This document shows positions 7,511 to 18,136 of a DNA stretch of 64,000 bases, in pieces. Position 1 is the stretch's first letter. Every line of letters starts with the position of its first letter. Source of the DNA: Thioalkalivibrio thiocyanodenitrificans ARhD 1 (lineage in GTDB: Bacteria; Pseudomonadota; Gammaproteobacteria; Ectothiorhodospirales; Ectothiorhodospiraceae); contig NZ_KB900536.1 of the NCBI RefSeq assembly GCF_000378965.1, positions 2,224,052 to 2,288,051 of the forward strand, given 5' to 3'. The notes beneath the pieces are model-generated. The model was given only the letters and a program-made list of their open reading frames with translations. It ran no database searches and was not told the origin of the DNA. Both the position numbers and the translations under genes were made by a program.

Positions 7511-9604
7511 TCAGCCCTCGCCGCCTGACTGCAGCTTTGACATGTCCGCCACCTCCAGAAACAGCCCGCTAAGGCTGTTGAGCAGGGCCAGGCGATTGTC
7601 GCGCACCGCGGCGTCATCGGCCATGACCATCACGGTATCGAAGAAATGGTCCACCGGGTCACGCAGGGCCGCCAGGGCCGCCAGCCCCTCCGTGTAACGG
7701 CCCTCGCCGAACAGCGGCAGCGCGGTGGCCCGCAGGTCCTCCAGCCGCTCGTAGACGGCACGCTCGGCGTCCTCGCTGAAACGCGTCGCGTCGATGCGCT
7801 CGGGCAGGGCGCCTTCCACTTTCCGGAGAATGTTGTGGATACGCTTGTGGGCGGCGGCGAGGCTCTCGGCCTCGGGGAGGCTGCGGAAATGCTCGACGCC
7901 GCGCACCCGCCGGTCGAAGTCCAGGGGGCGCGTCGGCCGGCAGGCGAGCACCGCCTCGAACACATCCCCGCCGATGCCCCGGTCGGCATAATAGGCGCGC
8001 AGGCGCTCCATCATGTAATCAAACACCGGCTCCGCGGCCCCGGAGGCATCCACGTCAACCTCCCCGTATCCGTCGGTGGCCGCCTCGATGAGTCCCCCGA
8101 GGTCCAGATCCAGCGAGCGCTCGACGAGGATGCGCAGCACGCCCAGGGCGGCGCGGCGCAGGCCGTAGGGATCCTTGGCACCCGTGGGTTTCTCGCCGAT
8201 GGCGAAGATGCCCACCAGGGTGTCCAGCCGATCCGCCAGCGCCAGGACCTGGCCGACACCCGTCTCCGGAAGCGCGTCTCCCGCATGCCTGGGCCAGTAC
8301 TGTTCCTCCAGGGCCCTGGCCACCTGCTCCGGCTCGCCGCCGTGCTGAGCGTAGTAACGACCCATGGTGCCCTGCAGTTCGGTGAACTCGAACACCATCT
8401 GGGTCTGCAGGTCGCACTTGGAGAGCATGGCGGCCCGGGCGGCCTCGCCGTGGTCCACGCCGAGCAGGTCCGCCAGCCGCGTGGCCAGGCGGGCCACGCG
8501 TTCGGTCTTGTCATGGAGACTGCCCAGACGGCGCTGAAAGACCACGTGGCGCAGCGCGTCCAGATGCGACTCCAGCGGCTGCCTGCGGTCCTGGTTCCAG
8601 AAGAACTCCGCATCGGCGAAGCGCGGGCGGATGACCCGCTCGTTGCCCTCCCGGACCCGGTCCGGCTCGCGGGATTCGATGTTGCTGACGGTGATGAAGT
8701 GGGGCATGAGCCGCCCCGCTCCGTCCACGACGGGGAAGTACTTCTGGTTGTCCTGCATGGTGGAGATGAGCGCCTCCTGGGGCACATCCAGGAAGCGCGT
8801 CTCGAAGTGGCCGGCGATGGCGCACGGCCACTCCACCAGCGCGGTGACCTCGTCCAGCAGGTCCGGCTCGATCAGCGCGCGGCCGCCGAGCCTGATCGCG
8901 GCCTCCTCCACCTGCCCCAGGATCGCCTCGCGCCGCGCCTCGAAGTCGGGCATCACCCGACCCTCGGTTTCCAACAGCGGGGCGTAGGCGGCGGGTTCGG
9001 CGAGGTACAGGGATCCGGGATGATGGAACCGGTGGCCACGGGTTTCGCGCCCGGCCCGCACCCCCATGAGATCGGCCTCCACCACGGCATCCCCCAGCAG
9101 CAGAACCACCCAGTGCACCGGGCGCACGAACTCCGCATCCGACGCGCCCCAGCGCATGCGCTTGGGGATGGGCAGGGCCGCCAGCGCCGCATCCACCACG
9201 GCCGGGATCAGCGCGGCGGCATCCTTGCCCGGCTCCACGTGACGATGCACCAGCCAGGCGCCCTTGTCGGTTTCGAGACGCTGCAGATCCTCCACCGCAA
9301 CGCCGCAGGAGCCCGCAAAACCCAGTGCCGCCCTGGTGGGATTGCCGTCGTCATCGAACGCCGCGGCCAACGCCGGCCCGCGCCGCTCCAGGGCCTGGTC
9401 GGCCTGTCGCCCCGGCACACCCCGGCACAGCAGCGCCAGGCGACGGGGCGCGGCAAAGGCCTGCAGCTTCTCGGCCCCGATCCCTGCTTCCGCAAGCCCC
9501 GCCGCCACCGCCTCGGCAAAGGCATCGCGCAGGCCCTTGAGCACCTTGGGCGGCAGCTCTTCGGTGCCGATTTCGATCAGGAGGTCTGTTTTGGTACTCA
9601 TCAA
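7511..9604 (-). CDS. glyS: Glycyl-tRNA synthetase beta subunit
   Basis: A 697-residue protein of normal GlyS length. The N-terminus LLIEIGTEELPPKVL is diagnostic, with SNIESREPDRVREGNERVIRPRFADAEFF in the middle and an anticodon-binding-like C-terminal part. It forms the alpha2-beta2 glycyl-tRNA synthetase with GlyQ and charges tRNA-Gly. A second ATG follows the first directly, so the start could be one codon later. In most gammaproteobacteria glyQ and glyS nearly touch; here about 500 bases intervene, occupied by a CACAGAGG-bounded GxxExxY gene. Confidence 0.97.
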   Translation of the reverse strand: MMSTKTDLLIEIGTEELPPKVLKGLRDAFAEAVAAGLAEAGIGAEKLQAFAAPRRLALLCRGVPGRQADQALERRGPALAAAFDDDGNPTRAALGFAGSCGVAVEDLQRLETDKGAWLVHRHVEPGKDAAALIPAVVDAALAALPIPKRMRWGASDAEFVRPVHWVVLLLGDAVVEADLMGVRAGRETRGHRFHHPGSLYLAEPAAYAPLLETEGRVMPDFEARREAILGQVEEAAIRLGGRALIEPDLLDEVTALVEWPCAIAGHFETRFLDVPQEALISTMQDNQKYFPVVDGAGRLMPHFITVSNIESREPDRVREGNERVIRPRFADAEFFWNQDRRQPLESHLDALRHVVFQRRLGSLHDKTERVARLATRLADLLGVDHGEAARAAMLSKCDLQTQMVFEFTELQGTMGRYYAQHGGEPEQVARALEEQYWPRHAGDALPETGVGQVLALADRLDTLVGIFAIGEKPTGAKDPYGLRRAALGVLRILVERSLDLDLGGLIEAATDGYGEVDVDASGAAEPVFDYMMERLRAYYADRGIGGDVFEAVLACRPTRPLDFDRRVRGVEHFRSLPEAESLAAAHKRIHNILRKVEGALPERIDATRFSEDAERAVYERLEDLRATALPLFGEGRYTEGLAALAALRDPVDHFFDTVMVMADDAAVRDNRLALLNSLSGLFLEVADMSKLQSGGEG

Positions 9605-9619
9605 CGAAAACCCTTTTCA

Positions 9620-10092
9620 GCCACAGAGGGCACAGAGGTCACAGAGGTCACAGAGGTCACAGAGGTCACAGAGAAAGGCGTTTGATCCCCTTCGTGAGAC
9701 GCGACTCGCCGAAGTTAAGCAACAGGGCTCGCCGCATTCCGGTGGCCCGCAGGTAGGAGAGCGTCTGGGCGGTAGCGACCTCCGGGAGTTTTCTGACCGC
9801 CTTCAACTCCACAACCACTTCATTTTCGACCAACAGGTCCAAAACCTGTCCGGCAATCGTCCAGCCCTTGTAGGTCACATGCACTGGAACCTGACGTTCA
9901 AAGGCTATGCCACGCAGTTCAAGCTCATGGCAGAGGGCCTCTTCATAAATTGTCTCGAGCAATCCCGGCCCCAGCAGTGAATGCACTTCCAGTGCTGCAG
10001 AAACAATGCGTCGTGTCAGCGGGTCGTCTTCCATGTCGAGCCCCATCGGGTTTTAACTCTGTGACCTCTGTGACCTCTGTGCCCTCTGTGGC
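9620..10092. mobile_element. CACAGAGG-family element, copy B, carrying a GxxExxY gene
   Basis: The left arm 9620-9673 starts GCCACAGAGGgCACAGAGGt and continues as tandem 9-bp units. The right arm 10057-10092 is the inverse, ending CCTCTGTGcCCTCTGTGGC. The 473-bp unit contains one gene almost filling the core and sits precisely between glyQ and glyS, normally adjacent, so insertion is the simplest reading. No transposase is visible and mobility is inferred. Confidence 0.6.
9666..10046 (-). CDS. GxxExxY protein (PD-(D/E)XK-like fold)
   Basis: A 126-residue protein with the naming motif GLLETIY at about residues 29-35, preceded by LTRRIVSAALEVHSLLGPG and followed by VLDLLVENEVVVELKAV and an ALLLNFG segment near the end. 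The D...E-x-K pattern (D of VLDLLV, ELK) matches the nuclease-like core assigned to this family. Function is not established. The gene nearly fills the core of the inverted CACAGAGG element and runs the same way as glyQ and glyS. Start is uncertain: an ATG four codons later is possible and neither has a good Shine-Dalgarno sequence. Confidence 0.88.
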   Translation of the reverse strand: MGLDMEDDPLTRRIVSAALEVHSLLGPGLLETIYEEALCHELELRGIAFERQVPVHVTYKGWTIAGQVLDLLVENEVVVELKAVRKLPEVATAQTLSYLRATGMRRALLLNFGESRLTKGIKRLSL

Positions 10093-10105
10093 AAAACGCT
10101 CTTGA

Positions 10106-11023
10106 TTACTTCTCCCCCAGCATCGGGAAGCCCAATGCCTCGCGGGCGTTGTAATAGGCCTCGGCCACGGCGCGGGCCAGGTCGCGCACGCGCAGGATGT
10201 AGCGCTGGCGCTCGGTGACCGAGATGGCGCGGCGGGCATCGAGCAGGTTGAAGGTGTGCGAGGCCTTGAGCATCTGCTCGTACGCGGGCAGGGGCAGGCC
10301 CGCCTCGATGAGCTTCCTGCTCTCGCTCTCGCAGGTCTCGAACCACGCGAACAGCGCCTCCACGTTGGCGTGCTCGAAATTGTACGCGGACTGTTCCACC
10401 TCGTTCTGGTGGTAGACGTCGCGGTAGGTCACACGGCCCTGGGGGCCCTCGGTCCAGGTGAGGTCGAACAGGCTCTCCACGCCCTGCAGATACATGGCCA
10501 GACGCTCCAGACCGTAAGTGATCTCGCCGGATACCGGCCGGCAGTCCAGGCCGCCCACCTGCTGGAAATAGGTGAACTGGGTGACCTCCATGCCGTTGAG
10601 CCACACCTCCCAGCCCAGCCCCCAGGCGCCCAGCGTGGGGGACTCCCAGTTGTCCTCCACGAAACGGATATCGTGCACCAGCGGGTCGATGCCCATGGCC
10701 TCCAGCGAACCCAGGTAGAGATCCTGGATCTCCGCGGGCGAGGGCTTGAGAATCACCTGGAACTGGTAATAGTGCTGCAGGCGGTTGGGATTCTCCCCGT
10801 AACGCCCGTCGGTGGGCCGGCGCGAGGGCTGCACGTAGGCGGCCCGCCAGGGCTCCGGGCCGATGGCGCGCAGGAATGTGGCCGAGTGGAAGGTGCCCGC
10901 CCCCATCTCCATGTCGTACGGCTGCAATACCACGCAGCCCTGTTCCGCCCAGTAGCTCTGCAGGGTCAGAATCAGTTCCTGAAAGCTCAGGCCACGGGAT
11001 CCGGTGGTTCTGTGTCGGGGCAT
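10106..11023 (-). CDS. glyQ: Glycyl-tRNA synthetase alpha subunit
   Basis: A 305-residue class II synthetase catalytic subunit. Highly conserved segments include [26 protein letters not shown] split over the N-terminus, [40 protein letters not shown] and FTYFQQVGG. It activates glycine and, with GlyS, charges tRNA-Gly. I chose the ATG ten codons inside the longest frame because homologues begin close to the conserved FQELILTLQ segment. The GxxExxY element follows directly, but downstream coupling to glyS may persist. Confidence 0.96.
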   Translation of the reverse strand: MPRHRTTGSRGLSFQELILTLQSYWAEQGCVVLQPYDMEMGAGTFHSATFLRAIGPEPWRAAYVQPSRRPTDGRYGENPNRLQHYYQFQVILKPSPAEIQDLYLGSLEAMGIDPLVHDIRFVEDNWESPTLGAWGLGWEVWLNGMEVTQFTYFQQVGGLDCRPVSGEITYGLERLAMYLQGVESLFDLTWTEGPQGRVTYRDVYHQNEVEQSAYNFEHANVEALFAWFETCESESRKLIEAGLPLPAYEQMLKASHTFNLLDARRAISVTERQRYILRVRDLARAVAEAYYNAREALGFPMLGEK

Positions 11024-11172
11024 GGGAACGTATCGCTGGGCGCGGCAATGCAAAGGGCGTGAGTATACCGCCCGCGCCGCACCACAGACCAGCCATCGGC
11101 CCTCCGGCTACACTTTGGCGCGGTTGGTGCTATCTAATCCGGGACACTTCGTAACACGGCCACGGAGGAACC

Positions 11173-11742
11173 ATGCCCGAGCTGATTATGGAGCCGACCC
11201 CCGCCGCGCAGTGGCAGCGACTGGTGCAGGAAGCCGCGCGCAGTCAGAAGCTGGACCTGGACGAGACGCTGGAAAGCTATCTGGTGCTGCTCATGATCCG
11301 TTTCATGGAGAACCCCGAAACCGGCCACAGGGTCATGGCCCTGGACTACCTTCGGGGCCTGCGCGCCATGCCCCGGGCCCAGGCGGTGGCCCTGCGGGAC
11401 GTGGGCGACCACTGCCTGCTCTTCTCCGGGCTGTTCAGCCAGCGCGCCCGCCGGCGGCGGGTCAGCGTGGGCTATTTCGTGGACCTGGGCCGTTCCGCGT
11501 ACCAGCAGGTGGCGGAGCGCCAGACTGGCTCTACCCTGGGCGAACTGTTCGATTCCCTGGCCCACGGCTTCGTACGCCTGTCCGACGTGCTGCGCGCCAT
11601 GCGCGAACTGGATGGAACCCCGAACCTTACTGCCCTGGAGGCCATGGAACTCCTGCAGTCCCACCACAGCGCCCAGGCACGCCGGTCGCTGGAAGCGCTT
11701 ACCAACGCCACTCCCATCAGCGGACCCGACACCCGCCAGTAG
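11173..11742 (+). CDS. Conserved hypothetical protein, helical
   Basis: A 189-residue soluble protein I cannot assign. It is rich in predicted helix, with segments LDETLESYLVLLMIRFMENP, LRDVGDHCLLFSGLFSQRAR and VGYFVDLGRSAYQQVAER. A conserved-looking DHCLLF-GLF and a YFVDLGR-YQ motif suggest a real family rather than a spurious frame. There is no signal peptide or membrane span. An ACGGAGG ribosome binding site precedes the ATG. It is transcribed away from glyQ, so the 150-base gap must hold both promoters. Function unknown. Confidence 0.75.
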   Translation: MPELIMEPTPAAQWQRLVQEAARSQKLDLDETLESYLVLLMIRFMENPETGHRVMALDYLRGLRAMPRAQAVALRDVGDHCLLFSGLFSQRARRRRVSVGYFVDLGRSAYQQVAERQTGSTLGELFDSLAHGFVRLSDVLRAMRELDGTPNLTALEAMELLQSHHSAQARRSLEALTNATPISGPDTRQ

Positions 11743-11825
11743 GATATCTCACCACCCTTCTGCGCGGCCCCGAGACGATCATGCAGAAGGCCCGGGTTCC
11801 GGCCTTCGCAAGGAGCCATACTTTC

Positions 11826-11858
11826 CTTGCCACTCGAGACTTGCCACTTGCCACTGGC
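11826..11858. repeat. Single-sided heptamer array
   Basis: CTTGCCACTcgagACTTGCCACTTGCCACT: 7-bp units of the same sequence class as the arms near tatD and mshK. I find no inverted partner within the intergenic space, so this may be a decayed element. Confidence 0.7.
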
Positions 11859-11889
11859 CTCCAGCCCAGCCCTCCCCCACACTTCAGCC

Positions 11890-13071
11890 ATGAACGACGC
11901 ATCCGAGCTGATCCCCGGCAAGGCCCGCAAGCGCAGCATGCGGCGGGTCACCCTGACGGCGGCGGCCACCAACCTGTTCCTGTCCGCGGCCCAGATCGTC
12001 GGCGGCGTGTTCACGCAGTCCCAGGCGCTGATCGCTGACGGGGTGCATACCCTCTCGGACCTGGTGAGCGACGGGGTGGTGCTGCTGGCCGGCAGGCACG
12101 CCAATGTGGCGCCGGACAGCGAGCACCCGTACGGCCACGCGCGCATCGAGACCCTGGCCACCGTGGCGGTGGGCCTGCTGCTGACGGGCGCGGCCGTCAC
12201 CATCGGGATGGATGCCGGCCGGCGCCTGTTTGAACCGGAACGACTGCTCAGCCCTGAACCGCTGGCACTCGTCTTTGCCGTGCTGGCGATTGTGCTGAAG
12301 GAGGGCCTGTACCGCTACACCATGCGGGTGGCCCGGCGGATCCGGTCGAACCTGCTCAAGGCCAATGCATGGCATCACCGCTCCGACGTGATCTCTTCCC
12401 TGGTGGTGCTGGCCGGCGTGGGCGGCACACTGGCCGGACTGCCCTATCTGGACGCGGTCGCCGCCGTCGTGGTGGCAGCGCTCATCGCGCACATGGGCGG
12501 GCGGCTGATCTGGGACAGCGCCCGTGAACTGATTGATACCGGACTCGGGCAGGAAAGGGTGGCGCGCATCCGGGACACCATTCTCGCCGTGGAGGGCGTC
12601 AAGGGGGTGCACATGCTGCGCACCCGTCGCATGGCGGGCACGGCGCTGGCCGATGTGCACATTCTGGTGTCCCCGCGCATCAGCATCTCCGAGGGCCATC
12701 AGGTAAGTGAGCGGGTGCGCCTGGCGGTCACCGATGCCTTTGAGGAGCTGATCGACGTAACCGTGCACATCGATCCCGAGGATGACGAGCGTCTGCCGCC
12801 GGCCCTGGATCTGCCGGGGCGCACCACGGTACTCGCGGCCCTGCACCGGGAATGGGCGGAGATTCCCGAGTCCCGACACATGGAGAACGTGGTGCTACAT
12901 TATCTGGGGGGGCGTATTCATGTGGAGCTTTACCTGCCCCGGGCCGTGGCGGAGGCCCCCGAGGCGGCCGCCCGGCTGGCAGGCCGCCTCCGCGAGGCCA
13001 GCAAACGCGTCCCGGAGGTGGGCGAAGTGGTGGTCTACTTCAGGGAGGATGCCCAACAACACCCCATGTGA
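11890..13071 (+). CDS. Cation diffusion facilitator (CDF) metal exporter
   Basis: A 393-residue inner-membrane protein. The first half has six predicted membrane segments with family metal-site motifs: ALIADGVHTLSDLVSDGVVLL (HxxxD in helix 2) and ANAWHHRSDVISSL (helix 5). An HPYGHARIETL loop follows helix 2. The C-terminal cytosolic domain contains HMLRTRRMAG and ADVHILVSP, typical of the dimerisation domain, and is longer than usual with a second partial repeat. It would export Zn, Fe, Mn or Co by proton antiport. The ATG at 1890 in from the kilobase mark 11 (11890) is preferred because the upstream part of the frame is repeat-derived. Confidence 0.92.
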   Translation: MNDASELIPGKARKRSMRRVTLTAAATNLFLSAAQIVGGVFTQSQALIADGVHTLSDLVSDGVVLLAGRHANVAPDSEHPYGHARIETLATVAVGLLLTGAAVTIGMDAGRRLFEPERLLSPEPLALVFAVLAIVLKEGLYRYTMRVARRIRSNLLKANAWHHRSDVISSLVVLAGVGGTLAGLPYLDAVAAVVVAALIAHMGGRLIWDSARELIDTGLGQERVARIRDTILAVEGVKGVHMLRTRRMAGTALADVHILVSPRISISEGHQVSERVRLAVTDAFEELIDVTVHIDPEDDERLPPALDLPGRTTVLAALHREWAEIPESRHMENVVLHYLGGRIHVELYLPRAVAEAPEAAARLAGRLREASKRVPEVGEVVVYFREDAQQHPM

Positions 13072-13102
13072 GGCACCGAAATAGTGCGATCTCGGCGACA
13101 TG

Positions 13103-13119
13103 CGCACCAAAACGGTGCG
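13103..13119 (+). promoter_or_regulatory. NtrC binding site upstream of glnA
   Basis: CGCACCAAAACGGTGCG is a 17-bp dyad close to the NtrC consensus TGCACCA-N3-TGGTGCA. A weaker half-matching site (GCACCATGTGTGC) lies at 13148-13160. Both are upstream of the sigma-54 promoter, as expected for enhancer sites. Confidence 0.8.
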
Positions 13120-13170
13120 GCGCTGGGCTTGCAAGGCCCCGTTATGCGCACCATGTGTGCCCCACGGGCA

Positions 13171-13186
13171 TGGCACGAATCGTGCT
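13171..13186 (+). promoter_or_regulatory. Sigma-54 promoter of glnA
   Basis: TGGCACGAATCGTGCT matches the sigma-54 consensus TGGCACG-N4-TTGCW except at one position, with the GG and GC elements correctly spaced. It lies about 105 bases before the glnA ATG and downstream of NtrC sites, so glnA should be induced under nitrogen limitation. Confidence 0.82.
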
Positions 13187-13291
13187 GTAACTGAAGGCAC
13201 ACGATTCGAACACGAGGCCGAATGAACGGACCTCATCGAGGATCGGCATCAGCGTTTCGATTCACATCAAATACTCCCCGGAGGAGCAGGC

Positions 13292-14701
13292 ATGTCCCCA
13301 GCAGAAGTCATCAAGACCATCAAGGAGAACGGCGTCAAGTTCGTCGACTTCCGTTTCACCGACAGCCGCGGCAAGGAGCAGCATGTCTCCGTACCGGCCC
13401 ACAGCATTGAGGAGGACACCTTCGAAAGCGGCAAGATGTTCGACGGCTCCTCCATCGCCGGCTGGAAGGGCATCAACGAGTCCGACATGATCCTCATGCC
13501 CGATCCCGCCAGCGCCGTGATGGACCCGTTCTTCGACGAGCCCACCCTGAACCTGCGGTGCGACGTCGTGGAGCCCGCCACCATGCAGGGCTACGACCGC
13601 TGTCCCCGTTCCCTGGCCCGACGCGCCGAGGCCTACCTTGCCAGCACGGGCATCGCCGACACCGCGCTGTTCGGCCCCGAGAACGAGTTCTTCGTGTTCG
13701 ACGATGTGAAGTGGGGCAACGAGATCTCCGGTTGCTTCTTCCGCGTCGATTCCGACGAGGCCTCCTGGAATTCGGAGAAGGTGTTCGAGGGCGGCAACAT
13801 CGGCCACCGTCCCACCGTGAAGGGCGGCTATTTCCCCGTGCCGCCGGTGGACAGCCTGCAGGATCTGCGCTCGGCCATGTGCCTGGGCCTCGAGGAGATG
13901 GGGCTGACCACCGAGGTGCACCACCACGAGGTGGCAACCGCCGGCCAGTGCGAGATCGGCGTGGGCGCCGCCACCCTGACCCGCAAGGCCGATGAGGTGC
14001 AGATCCTCAAGTACGTGGTGCAGAACGTGGCCCACAACTACGGCAAGACCGCCACCTTCATGCCCAAGCCCCTGGTGGGTGACAACGGCAGCGGCATGCA
14101 CGTGCACATGTCCCTGTCCAGGGACGGCGTGAACCTGTTCAGCGGCGACCAGTACGGCGGTCTCTCCGAGATGGCGCTCTACTACATCGGGGGCGTCATC
14201 AAGCACGCCCGGGCGCTCAACGCCTTCACCAATGCCTCCACCAACAGCTACAAGCGTCTGGTGCCCGGTTTCGAGGCCCCGGTGATGCTGGCCTACTCCG
14301 CGCGCAACCGCTCCGCCTCCATCCGCATCCCGTTCGTCATGAACCCCAAGGGCCGTCGTATCGAGGTGCGCTTCCCCGACTCCACCGCCAACCCCTACCT
14401 CGCCTTTGCCGCCATGATGATGGCGGGCCTGGACGGCATCCAGAACAAGATCCACCCGGGCGAGGCCATGGACAAGAACCTGTACGACCTGCCCCCGGAA
14501 GAGGAGAAGCAGATCCCGCAGGTCTGTCATGCCCTGGACCAGGCGCTCGACGCCCTGGACAAGGACCGGACATTCCTCAAGGCAGGTGGCGTGTTCACCG
14601 ACGACATGATCGATGCCTATATCAGCCTGAAGATGGAAGACGTCACGCGGATGCGCATGACCACCCATCCGGTGGAGTACGACCTGTACTACAGCCTCTG
14701 A
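13292..14701 (+). CDS. glnA: Glutamine synthetase type I
   Basis: A 469-residue GlnA of standard length. It condenses ammonia and glutamate with ATP to glutamine in the cytosol. Visible motifs include [23 protein letters not shown] with metal-binding Glu residues, the [10 protein letters not shown] segment of the active site, and [11 protein letters not shown]. The adenylylation loop [10 protein letters not shown] places the target Tyr at residue 398, so regulation by GlnE is expected. A GGAGG site lies before the ATG. NtrC and sigma-54 sites upstream and a strong terminator downstream complete the unit. Confidence 0.98.
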   Translation: MSPAEVIKTIKENGVKFVDFRFTDSRGKEQHVSVPAHSIEEDTFESGKMFDGSSIAGWKGINESDMILMPDPASAVMDPFFDEPTLNLRCDVVEPATMQGYDRCPRSLARRAEAYLASTGIADTALFGPENEFFVFDDVKWGNEISGCFFRVDSDEASWNSEKVFEGGNIGHRPTVKGGYFPVPPVDSLQDLRSAMCLGLEEMGLTTEVHHHEVATAGQCEIGVGAATLTRKADEVQILKYVVQNVAHNYGKTATFMPKPLVGDNGSGMHVHMSLSRDGVNLFSGDQYGGLSEMALYYIGGVIKHARALNAFTNASTNSYKRLVPGFEAPVMLAYSARNRSASIRIPFVMNPKGRRIEVRFPDSTANPYLAFAAMMMAGLDGIQNKIHPGEAMDKNLYDLPPEEEKQIPQVCHALDQALDALDKDRTFLKAGGVFTDDMIDAYISLKMEDVTRMRMTTHPVEYDLYYSL

Positions 14702-14706
14702 ACCGG

Positions 14707-14732
14707 CAAGGCCCCGCTTCCGCGGGGCCTTG
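14707..14732 (+). terminator. glnA terminator
   Basis: An 11-bp perfect stem (CAAGGCCCCGC with GCGGGGCCTTG) and a TTCC loop, followed by TTCTTC, begins five bases after the glnA stop. Confidence 0.85.
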
Positions 14733-14744
14733 TTCTTCAGGACC

Positions 14745-14811
14745 GATACAGGAGGCAAGCGGCAAGAGAACCCCTGCTTTCTCTTGCCGCTTGCCTCTTG
14801 TATCTTGTATC
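14745..14811. repeat. Heptamer-type inverted element between glnA and the DUF4124 gene
   Basis: GATACAGGAGGCAAGCGGCAAGAGA on the left is mirrored by TCTCTTGCCGCTTGCCTC and TTGTATC on the right around a short core. Units are about 7 bp (GGCAAGC, GGCAAGA). It ends about 30 bases before the next start codon. Confidence 0.8.
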
Positions 14812-14839
14812 GGGTGAACCACGGACCGGGTTTCCCCTT

Positions 14840-15370
14840 ATGCGCCTCATCCTCGTCCTGCTGCTCTTCCTCACCCTCGCGGCTGCCGCGATCGTCTCCG
14901 CCGACATCTACCGGTGGACGGACGCCGACGGCAACACGGTGTTCGGCGACAACCCGCCCGAGGGGGTGGAGGCCGAGCGCATCCACGTGCGGGAACCCAT
15001 GACGACCCCTGCATTGCGCGATGCGCGGGAGATCCTGCGCAGGCATCTCACCGACAACGACGAGCCGCAAGCCCCCTATGAGGACCTTCGCATCGCGAGC
15101 CCCGGGGACGACGAGCCGGTGCGGGCCAATGACGGCAATTTCTCCGTGCACGTGGAAATGAGCCCCGAACTGAACGCCGAGCGGGGCCACCGCTTGCGTC
15201 TGGTCATGGACGGGGAGGCCGTGCAGACACGCGACATGCCCCGGTTCGACCTGGTGAACGTGGACCGTGGCACGCACCGGATCCACGTACAGGTGCTGGA
15301 CCGCAACGACCAGGTGATCCAGGAATCCGACAGCGTGGAGTTCCACCTGTTGCGCCACCACATCAACTGA
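14840..15370 (+). CDS. DUF4124-domain periplasmic protein
   Basis: A 176-residue protein starting with a clear signal peptide (MRLILVLLLFLTLAAAAIVSA), then the DUF4124 signature DIYRWTDADGNTVFGDNPPEG, and a C-terminal beta-rich, possibly Ig-like region (VHVEMSPELNAERG, GTHRIHVQVLDRNDQVIQ). Members of this family often lie between glnA and ntrB in gammaproteobacteria, but their role is unknown. The ATG at 14840 is chosen because the signal peptide begins there. The preceding repeat element may affect expression relative to glnA. Confidence 0.88.
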   Translation: MRLILVLLLFLTLAAAAIVSADIYRWTDADGNTVFGDNPPEGVEAERIHVREPMTTPALRDAREILRRHLTDNDEPQAPYEDLRIASPGDDEPVRANDGNFSVHVEMSPELNAERGHRLRLVMDGEAVQTRDMPRFDLVNVDRGTHRIHVQVLDRNDQVIQESDSVEFHLLRHHIN

Positions 15371-15666
15371 CGGGCCCGCGCGAGTTTCCGCACGACCGAG
15401 CCATAGGGCGCCGCTGCGCATCACCCGTCCCCACCGTCCATACACCCCCTGTCCTCCGTGGCTGACCGTGCTTCCAGCAATTGCACCAGTTTGGTGCAAT
15501 AATCCCCCAAGGCCCTTCTCAGGCACCATCCTGACGCCGGGCGATGCGCGCAATCCCCGCGAAACAGGGCCATGGACGCCCGAAACCCGGCGCCATGCCC
15601 CAGTGCTGTGCACCCATGGAGACCGCCCGCACCAGACTGGTTTGCTTCTTGCATGGTGGAAATCAC
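15371..15666. other. Intergenic region upstream of glnL
   Basis: No gene is supported. It contains a perfect NtrC operator at 15481-15499 and a lone fragment CCATAGGGCG (15401-15410) resembling the arm of the third repeat family. Confidence 0.6.
15481..15499 (+). promoter_or_regulatory. Perfect NtrC binding palindrome upstream of glnL
   Basis: TTGCACCAGTTTGGTGCAA is a perfect dyad matching TGCACCA-N3-TGGTGCA at every fixed position. No convincing sigma-54 promoter lies between it and glnL, so the site may repress glnLG autogenously, as known for the E. coli glnL promoter, rather than activate. Confidence 0.88.
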
Positions 15667-16726
15667 ATGTCACAGCCACTGATCCCGTATCCCTATCTGC
15701 TGGAGAACCTGACCACCGCCGTGCTGGTCCTGGATGAGCAGCTGCGTCTGAGCTACATGAATCCCGCCGCCGAGATGCTCTTCGAGATCAGCCTTGGACG
15801 GGTCACCGGGCAGCCTGTGGACGCCCTGGTACGAAACGACTCCCGGCTGCACGCCAGCCTGGCGCATTCGCTGCGCACGGGGCACCCGTTCACGGAGCGC
15901 GAACATAATCTGCACCCGGTCCACGGGCACGAGGCCACCGTGGACATGACGGTCACCCCGGTGATCGAGACGCACCAGCCCCGGCGTCTGCTCGTGGAAC
16001 TGATCCAGGTGGACCGGCAGTTGCGCATCTCCCGGGAGGAGAGCCTGCTCAGCCAGCACGCGGCCACCCGGGCCCTGGTGCGGGGACTGGCCCACGAGAT
16101 CAAGAACCCCCTGGGGGGCCTGCGCGGTGCTGCGCAACTGCTGGAGCGGGAGCTACCCGACCCGGCCCTGCATGAATACACGCGCATCATCATCGGCGAG
16201 GCCGATCGCCTGCAGGCATTGGTGGATCGCATGCTCGGGCCCAGCAGCCTGCCCCGGAAACGGCCCATCAACCTCCACGAGGTACTGGAGCATGTGCGCG
16301 GCCTGGTGAGCGCGGAAGCACCCGGAGGCGTGCGCCTGGAGAGCGACTACGACCCCAGCATTCCCGACCTCATGGCGGACCGGGACCTGATCATCCAGGC
16401 AATACTCAACATCGTGCGCAACGCCCTCCAGGCGGTGGGCCAATCCGGGACCATCACGCTGCGCACCCGGGTGCTTCGCCAGTACACCGTGGGGCAGGTG
16501 CGCCACAAGCTGGTGGCCCGGATCCAGGTCATCGACGACGGCCCGGGCATCCCCGCGGAGATGCAGGAACAGATCTTCTACCCCATGGTGTCCCGGCGCG
16601 ACGGGGGCTCGGGGCTGGGCCTCTCCATCGCCCAGTCCCTGATCAACCAGCACGGGGGCCTGATCGAATGCACCTCGCGCCCGGGCAGAACCGTCTTTTC
16701 ACTGCTGATCCCGCTGGAGACCACGG

Positions 16727-16734
<8 letters not shown>
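15667..16734 (+). CDS. glnL: Nitrogen-regulation sensor histidine kinase NtrB
   Basis: A 355-residue cytosolic kinase. An N-terminal PAS domain (LLENLTTAVLVLDEQLRLSYMNPAAEMLF) precedes the HisKA box LAHEIKNPLGGLRGA, whose phospho-accepting His is residue 143. The HATPase_c domain shows N-box NIVRNALQAV, G1 DDGPGIP and G2 GGSGLGLSIAQ. With PII (GlnB) it controls phosphorylation of NtrC in response to nitrogen state. The ATG 15667 is placed where homologues start, just before the PAS domain. The 3' end overlaps glnG by 8 bases. Confidence 0.96.

Positions 16735-18128
<1,394 letters not shown>

Positions 18129-18136
<8 letters not shown>

Noticed and set aside
9620-9680. CRISPR array at the CACAGAGG tandem units
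   Set aside because: Units are 9 bp and directly contiguous, with no spacers and no cas genes; this is a tandem repeat.
13262-15679. 805-codon minus-strand frame across glnA
   Set aside because: Antisense shadow of glnA, which is one of the most certain genes here.
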